DNA of 64,000 nt from Annona cherimola (Eukaryota > Streptophyta > Magnoliopsida > Magnoliales > Annonaceae). The notes beneath the pieces are model-generated. The model was not told where the DNA came from, did not search any database, and worked only from the letters and a program-made list of their open reading frames with translations. The stretch spans positions 52,495,563 to 52,559,562 of the forward strand of contig CM059972.1 of NCBI GenBank assembly GCA_030490835.1, read 5' to 3'. Both the position numbers and the translations under genes were made by a program. Numbering within the stretch: position 1 is the first letter of the stretch; every line of letters begins with the position of its first letter. Positions 58,261 to 64,000 of the stretch are shown piece after piece.

Positions 58261-59776
58261 AGACCAAGTCGACTCAGTCATCGACTTAGGTGAAGACGAT
58301 TCCCAAGTTGATTCCAGAATCAACTTCAAATGCAATAAATGTTCAAGAGTCGAAATTGGGCTTGGAAACAGGTGAAGTCGCAGTCGAAGTTGATTCCACT
58401 TGCGACTTAGGTGAAGTTGCAAACCCAAGTTGACTCCAGATGCGACTTATGTATAGCCATATAGAAGACTTCGAATCCTCAAAGTCAAGTCGCATTTCCT
58501 AATCGACTCTGCGTGGGACTTGAGTGAAGTTGAAGTCCAAGTCGACCCAAGCAACCGACTCAAGTAAATGGCTACTTCATATCTTTTCAAAGATGAGATA
58601 TTATTAAAGGAACAACTCTACATTGAAGATTGGACAACAAAATCAAGAAGTTCAATCATCTTGAATCAAGGCCACAAGGAAGAACCCTTCAAGAGAAGAA
58701 TGCTATGCTAAGTTTCAAGGCTAAACAAGGAAAATCAAATATATTATATGCAAAACAAGATAAGAAAAAGGAAAGTGAAATATCAAGATCAATTCCAAGA
58801 ATCCAAAGTTCTAACATAAACAAATGGATAGTGAAGTCTCACCCGAAGTTGACTCCACCTGCGACTTGGGTCAAGTCTGAGACCAAGTCGACCTGAAGCT
58901 GGAACTTGAAAGAGGAATCCGACGACCAAAGTCGCACCCCAAGTTGACTCCAGTCTGCGCCTTGGGTGAAGTCACATCCGAAGTCGACTCCACCATTCGA
59001 CTTGGATGAAGTTGCATACGAAGTCGACCCCACATGCGACTTGGCTCACAATGGTCGGAAAAATTCAAACGTTGGTGCATTAATTACTCGCCACCTACCA
59101 CCAAACGTTCGAATATAACCTCCCATTATAAAAGAGGCTTCAAGGGGACGTGAAAGAAGTTAGAGAAGCATTCAATAAGCTCGCCTTCCACTCTCTCTAG
59201 CATTTAAGTTGATCTACACCAAGTCTAAGTGAAGAACTATGCTTCAAGTTGCTGAAAGCTGCATCATTGAATCTTTTACTCTCTTACAAGTTCTTCTATG
59301 TGCTACAAGCTGCCTACACGAATCTGTAAAGTGTAGTTACTTCTTTTAATTGATTATCTGTGTTTACACTTGGTTTGATATTGGAAATCGAAACCAAGTG
59401 AAGGCAAAGTAGTGTTGTGACTGGAGTGATACTCGTCACCTACTTGTGCTATATTTGAACAATTCCCTAGAGCTGAAATTTAGAAGCAAGCTGCTGCTCT
59501 AGTTGTATTCAAAATTCAATAGTGGAACTCAAGTCACAACGGGTGTGAGCTTGGAAGAGTGGAGTAGGGAAGGTTGCCGGAACCACTATAAACCTTTGTC
59601 TCTTTGTGTGGCTTGAATATTTGTGTTTTACTGTTTTACTTCTCTCCATATTTCTATTTGTTTCATTAATGGGATTAACTCCAAAAAAGGGAAAAAATTC
59701 TGTTTAATTAAAGAATTTTAAAATACCTAATTCACCCCTCCCCTCTTGGGTAATTGTCATAAACTCGGGACCAACA
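58261..59776 (+). mobile_element. Sirevirus-type LTR G, diverged, split from its left part by E
   Basis: Carries the same series as the intact Sirevirus LTR: AAGTCGACTC/GCGACTTGG repeats (58261-59045), TATAAAAG (59127), ACAAGTTCTTCT, TCTGTAAAGTGTAG, CTTGGGTAATTG and the end GGGACCAACA at 59776. It is clearly older. No primer site follows, so it is a solo or 3' LTR. Its 5' end is not identifiable and would lie left of 8888. Confidence 0.85.
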
Positions 59777-60401
59777 TCATGGAGGATCGACACATTGATA
59801 CTATGGCTCTACCACCATTCCCGTCGACACCACCCAAGTCTCGAGCATGTTTCGGTCAGTCTTCATAGCAACCGGGTGAAGAAAGTGAGCGCGATGACGA
59901 CGACTCCTACGCATCAGACGCCTAGGGGAGTACTCTTCCTTTCCGTTTTATTTTACTTTTATATTTCTTTATCAGTTTATGATCATGTAGGTTTCATGTA
60001 GTTTCATGCATTGATGACAATGCATCCCTCAAGTTTGGGGGGGAGTATAACTCCCTTTTGTGAGTTTGTATTCATGTTTTGAATATATGTGTTAGATTGC
60101 ATATCATGTCAAATTCTACCTGTCAAAATTATCTTCTTTCAATCCATTTTGATGAAAAATGTGCAAGGTCGAGAAAAATTTTAACTTGAAAAAATCAATT
60201 TCATAAAAGTTTGAAATTCATGCTAAGGACTATGTATTAAAGGAAAGTTGCAAGTGATGTGTGAATAAATTGAGCGAATTTCATAGTACATTGTTATAAT
60301 TCAATTCCATGCTAATATTTTCAACTGAAATGATAAAAACTGAGTTAACTGTGTGATAACCACATGCTTTAAGGAAATAAATGGTTTCAGTAATGCGTAA
60401 A
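59777..60401 (+). mobile_element. Probable Athila/Tat-type gypsy remnant (post-pol region)
   Basis: Contains GACAATGCATCCCTCAAGTT followed by TGGGGGGGAG (about 60014-60044). This pattern is typical of the region after pol in plant Athila/Tat elements. The rest is AT-rich with no ORF of note. The match is to a recalled motif only. Confidence 0.45.
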
Positions 60402-63400
60402 TGTGGTGCCCCAACTCGAGCGTCACAACCTTACTCCAAGATCTATCAATTAGTAAACGTATTAGGATTGTTGCCATATTACACAGCGGGCTTATTGGAT
60501 ATTTATCCACTTAATTCTAACTCCTTAGGAGTTTACATCATTCTATTCATATCAGTTTCCATCAAATTCCTTTTTAGGTCATTTAACCAATTTTGGATAC
60601 GCATATGATCTCACAAAATTCATACTTAGTCAGACATGCTAATTCATACCTTATCATTTGACCATAAATTTTTTTTCACCTTATATGGTCACAAAACCAT
60701 AACATAATTCATATACAACATTAAACAACTATTTAATGTCATCATTCATACAACCATTCAACCCATAGGTTCATACACAGGTAACTCATAGAAATTTATT
60801 CATCCTTGAATCTCCACCTGTGCTCCTTGCCTCCTTCGTCCTTTCACCTGTCTTTGGGTTTGGAAAAGCAAACATGAGTCTAAACTCAATAAGCAAGCTA
60901 TAGGTTTTTCAGGCGACTCATTTTGAAGGCAACACTATTTAAAAGCATTTCTCTCCATTCGGTAGAAGACACTTAGCAAGTGATCAACTACCTACGGAAC
61001 AGAAACCTTTCCATAAACCAATCATTAACCATTCATGTAAAGTAGTTTAATTACAATTTTTGGGCATTTCATAAACATTGGATGTGCAAATGCATCATTT
61101 CCATACATGACATAATCCTTCATGTGAGGGTACGCTAGCTCGGGGTACATACTTTCAGAACATAACCCTTTCCATCCTTAGCGTCGGACCTTCCGACTTG
61201 GCAACATCAAGGGCAGATCTCTTTTCCTGCTTCTGCCTTGACTAGCCTACATTATTTCCATTCCATTCATTACTTTTAGTCACCCCGACATTATATACCT
61301 CTTACACATGATAACTTGTCATTCTCATGTAGAGAATTCTTTGCACTATCCCTTTTAAACATCGTTTAAAACCATACTACAACACTTTTCATAAATAATT
61401 GTGAAACAGTAAGCAATTCATTTATCATAATTGAAATAATATTTCAACGCACATTTAAATAAGGAATGACCATCCTTAAAGAACTTAGAAAGAATTGAAA
61501 TCATTCATTTGCTAACTCATTTAAACAATTAGAACATCATTGATAAACATTTTATCATATTAGATAAAACAAAACATTTAGAAATTTTCTTGCTTACCTG
61601 CATCGCCTTAGCTTTCCGTATCGCTTATCTCTTTGCCTTTGCCTATACATATAAGAATGACATTTCATTCATAACATTTTCATTTGATTACTTAGTTTTC
61701 TAACTTGTAATCCATTAACATACATAACCCACTTGAATTCCAAGTCGGGTATACATACATCGCACTCACTTGTGCATCATACCATCCTTTCCATATTGTG
61801 TTTTAAACCCATATTTAAGCCAAAAATATAATTATCATTCATAAATCAATATATGGGGATTTAGATCTCCCATTAACCATTTTCCATCTATTTTTCATTT
61901 TTCTTACGTCAAAGCTCATTCTAAGCATATATGTGACATTTTAAGCTTCATAACTCAATCTCAAAATTTGAGATAATCAAAATCCATTCATATAGAAACA
62001 TCCTTATGCATTTCATCACATATTTATGCATATTCGCATTTTAGCAATTCATGTAAACCATTTACCACTTATCCATACTAAGCCTTCCACATACACCCAT
62101 GTTACAACACATAACTTAGGTGTTTCTTAAAATTTCTTAACAAAGCAACTTATGTCCTTATTCAGAATGATTAAAACCCTTAATTAACATTTAATTTAGG
62201 GTCTAATTTTGGATTTTCAATCCATTCATCATAGGGTTCCAAAACAGCAACGTCAGGACCTGTTTTTCATCCTTTCAACGTCTCTTTCAATACTTAAATC
62301 TTAACAGATTTATAATCCATGAATTTCAGCAATTAAGCATGAATTTATTAACCCAAATTTAGGGTATTATCACATATTTAAAATCCATAATTCATTTTCT
62401 TCCGTAACAGCAACATTTTCATGCATGTAGGGTATCCATTTTGATCCGTTTTGACGTGTCCATACATTTATCCATAAAATCAGATTTAGGGAAAATATTT
62501 CCAAGCCATTTTGGAAACTCAAAGTAACAAAAACCTAGAGTAATTTACCCTCCATAACATTCATAAATCATTTATTTACAAACAACAACAAAAATCATAT
62601 GGAAAGCACTCGTTTTGGCCCCCGTTAAGACATCCCATACACATACCCTAAAAAATCAGATTTTGGGCAAACTCATCCAGACCACTTAGGCCGTCCATAG
62701 GGTCCTTAATTTAGGGTAATTTACCCTAAAATTCATCCATAAACCATTTAAGCACTTCTTTGTATCATTTTTAACTCAAAAATGGAAAAAATCGGGTATT
62801 ACTTGAAACCCTAAGTTCCATTTTTGCTAAAATCATTAACAAACACTCAAATAAACATATGTAATCCAAAATATCATGAATTACATCCTAATCATCATGC
62901 TTTAATCATACACCAACTTGGTTTAAGGTTTTGAGAATTTTCAAGAAAGATTTCTTCTCAAAATTCAACCCTAACATCCATCTTAACCTCTTTAAACCCT
63001 CAAATTCATTCATATCATTCAATCCTCATTCAATAACCAAATCAAGGGCATCATGAATCATCATTTAAGGGTTCATTATGAATCAAATTCATGATCCATA
63101 ACTTGAGCGAAAAAACTTAGGTTTCAAGAATCCAAAACTCAATCCATACTTACTTGATTCTAGGAAACTTTGAATCCAAGCTTTCCTAAATTGGTTTCTC
63201 CTCTTTCCTTCCTTCTTTTCCTCTTTTTATCTTCTTCTTTTTCTTCCTTTTCCCGCCCCTTGGTCATGCTCAAGGATTCTGCCCCTTTGGAGATATTTTC
63301 TCCCTTTGAGAATTCTCTCTCAAAATGGACGTTTCATATGGTGCTCCTCCCCCTTTTATACTTGCTGATTTTTTTCCATCTTGTGGGGCCCATTTTGACA

Positions 63401-64000
63401 CATCATAGGTAGGGTATTTTAATGCCATCTTATCTCTTGATGACTTGGCTAATTTATATGCAAGTAAAATACCCATTTTCCATTTATCAAAAATCATCAA
63501 AATCCACTCAAATCAATGCAACTAAGCTGTCCACTAGGTGACGCCCTTTGTAGCTGCTGACTTTGGCTTTTTTGTGCCCGATTTTCCACTTGATTTAATG
63601 CCTCATTAGTTCCCCTAGGTATTATGATACTTAGACATGCATTTTAGGATTTTTAAAAATCCAATTTTCTTGCGCAACTTGCCCTTGGACGTCCCCTTGG
63701 TTGCCACATAATCTATGCCTCCATTTAGCTACATATTAGGTATTAAAAAAAAATCATTTAATCCTTGAATTTTTTCATTGATTTGACCCTTAAAAAAATC
63801 CATAAAATTCAGCTCCATTCACTTCCATTTGACACCTTTCATAGCATTAAACCAAGTCATTTAACTCACTTGCTTCAACATAAATGCTATGGTAGTCTAG
63901 GGTGCACAAAGTCAATGCTAGGCACCTTTTTTCAATTAACCACTTTTTCATGGTAATTAGCTTAATCCAATCCACTCATATCATATATTTCATAATTTTA
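60402..64000 (-). mobile_element. Ty3/gypsy-type LTR H, minus strand, truncated by window end
   Basis: On the plus strand it starts TGTGGTGCCCCAACTCGAGC, the reverse complement of the family's LTR end. It shows in reverse the conserved hairpin (GACACTTAGCAAGTGATC-like, about 60968) and the GC-rich block (61125-61275). It continues past 64000 without reaching its start. Whether it is solo or the 3' LTR of a minus-strand element cannot be told. The 80-codon frame at 63170-63412 looks accidental. Confidence 0.85.
63348..63361 (-). promoter_or_regulatory. TATA box of LTR H
   Basis: The minus strand reads AGTATAAAAGGGGGAGG, at a position comparable to the TATA boxes in D's LTRs, so it is the likely LTR promoter. 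Confidence 0.65.

Noticed and set aside
60014..60060. Functional polypurine tract of a complete Athila/Tat element
   Set aside because: No LTR start follows the G-run, and no matching pol lies upstream; only a remnant can be supported.

Overview
The window is repeat-dense plant (angiosperm-type) nuclear DNA. It has no intact host gene, no rRNA or tRNA gene, and no prokaryotic feature. It is dominated by LTR retrotransposons whose LTRs are very long (about 2.5-5.2 kb) and AT-rich. Most belong to one Ty3/gypsy chromovirus-like group, probably Tekay/Del. Their LTRs typically start TGTGAAACCC and end GGCGCCACA, use an initiator-Met tRNA primer site (TGGTATCAGAGC), and carry a purine tract directly before the 3' LTR. 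One nearly complete Ty1/copia element, most likely a Sirevirus, is also present.

Layout. 1-4169 is a minus-strand gypsy LTR (J) cut by the window start. 4170-5925 is mostly non-coding, with four tandem-repeat arrays (35, 41, 29 and about 150 bp periods). 5930-6390 holds a minus-strand TATA region and GC-rich repeats. 6398-8788 is a mosaic of at least seven broken host-gene fragments: BREVIS RADIX-like, TIP aquaporin, two receptor-like kinases, a CCCH zinc-finger (TZF) protein, a BSK-type kinase and NADPH-cytochrome P450 reductase. 8894-58255 is one gypsy element (E), bounded by the target duplication ATAAC, into which everything else in that span inserted. 58261-59776 is a Sirevirus-type LTR (G) that formed the right side of E's target. 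59777-60401 resembles the post-pol region of an Athila/Tat gypsy element. 60402-64000 is another minus-strand gypsy LTR (H) cut by the window end.

The nest inside E. E's 5' LTR was hit by a minus-strand solo LTR F (10354-22968, duplication AAGTG), which was hit by the Sirevirus (10490-19296, duplication ATTAC). E's 5' LTR was also hit by a minus-strand gypsy element D (24435 to about 33918), whose far end was later deleted together with most of the E LTR tail. E's integrase was split by a 5.2 kb solo LTR B (39700-53880, duplication GCTTT). B was split by the coding-depleted element A' (43670-52656, duplication GTTTA). E's reading frame resumes at 53881 and its 3' LTR is 54205-58255.

Points of most interest: the seven-gene fragment mosaic; an intact 259-codon ORF between E's primer site and its decayed gag; an array of twelve short hairpins in LTR B, several with compensatory base changes; and a GC-rich block kept in all otherwise diverged gypsy LTRs that span it. 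Coordinates of LTR ends, duplications and primer sites were read directly from the sequence. Family names rest on recognised motifs, not on database searches.
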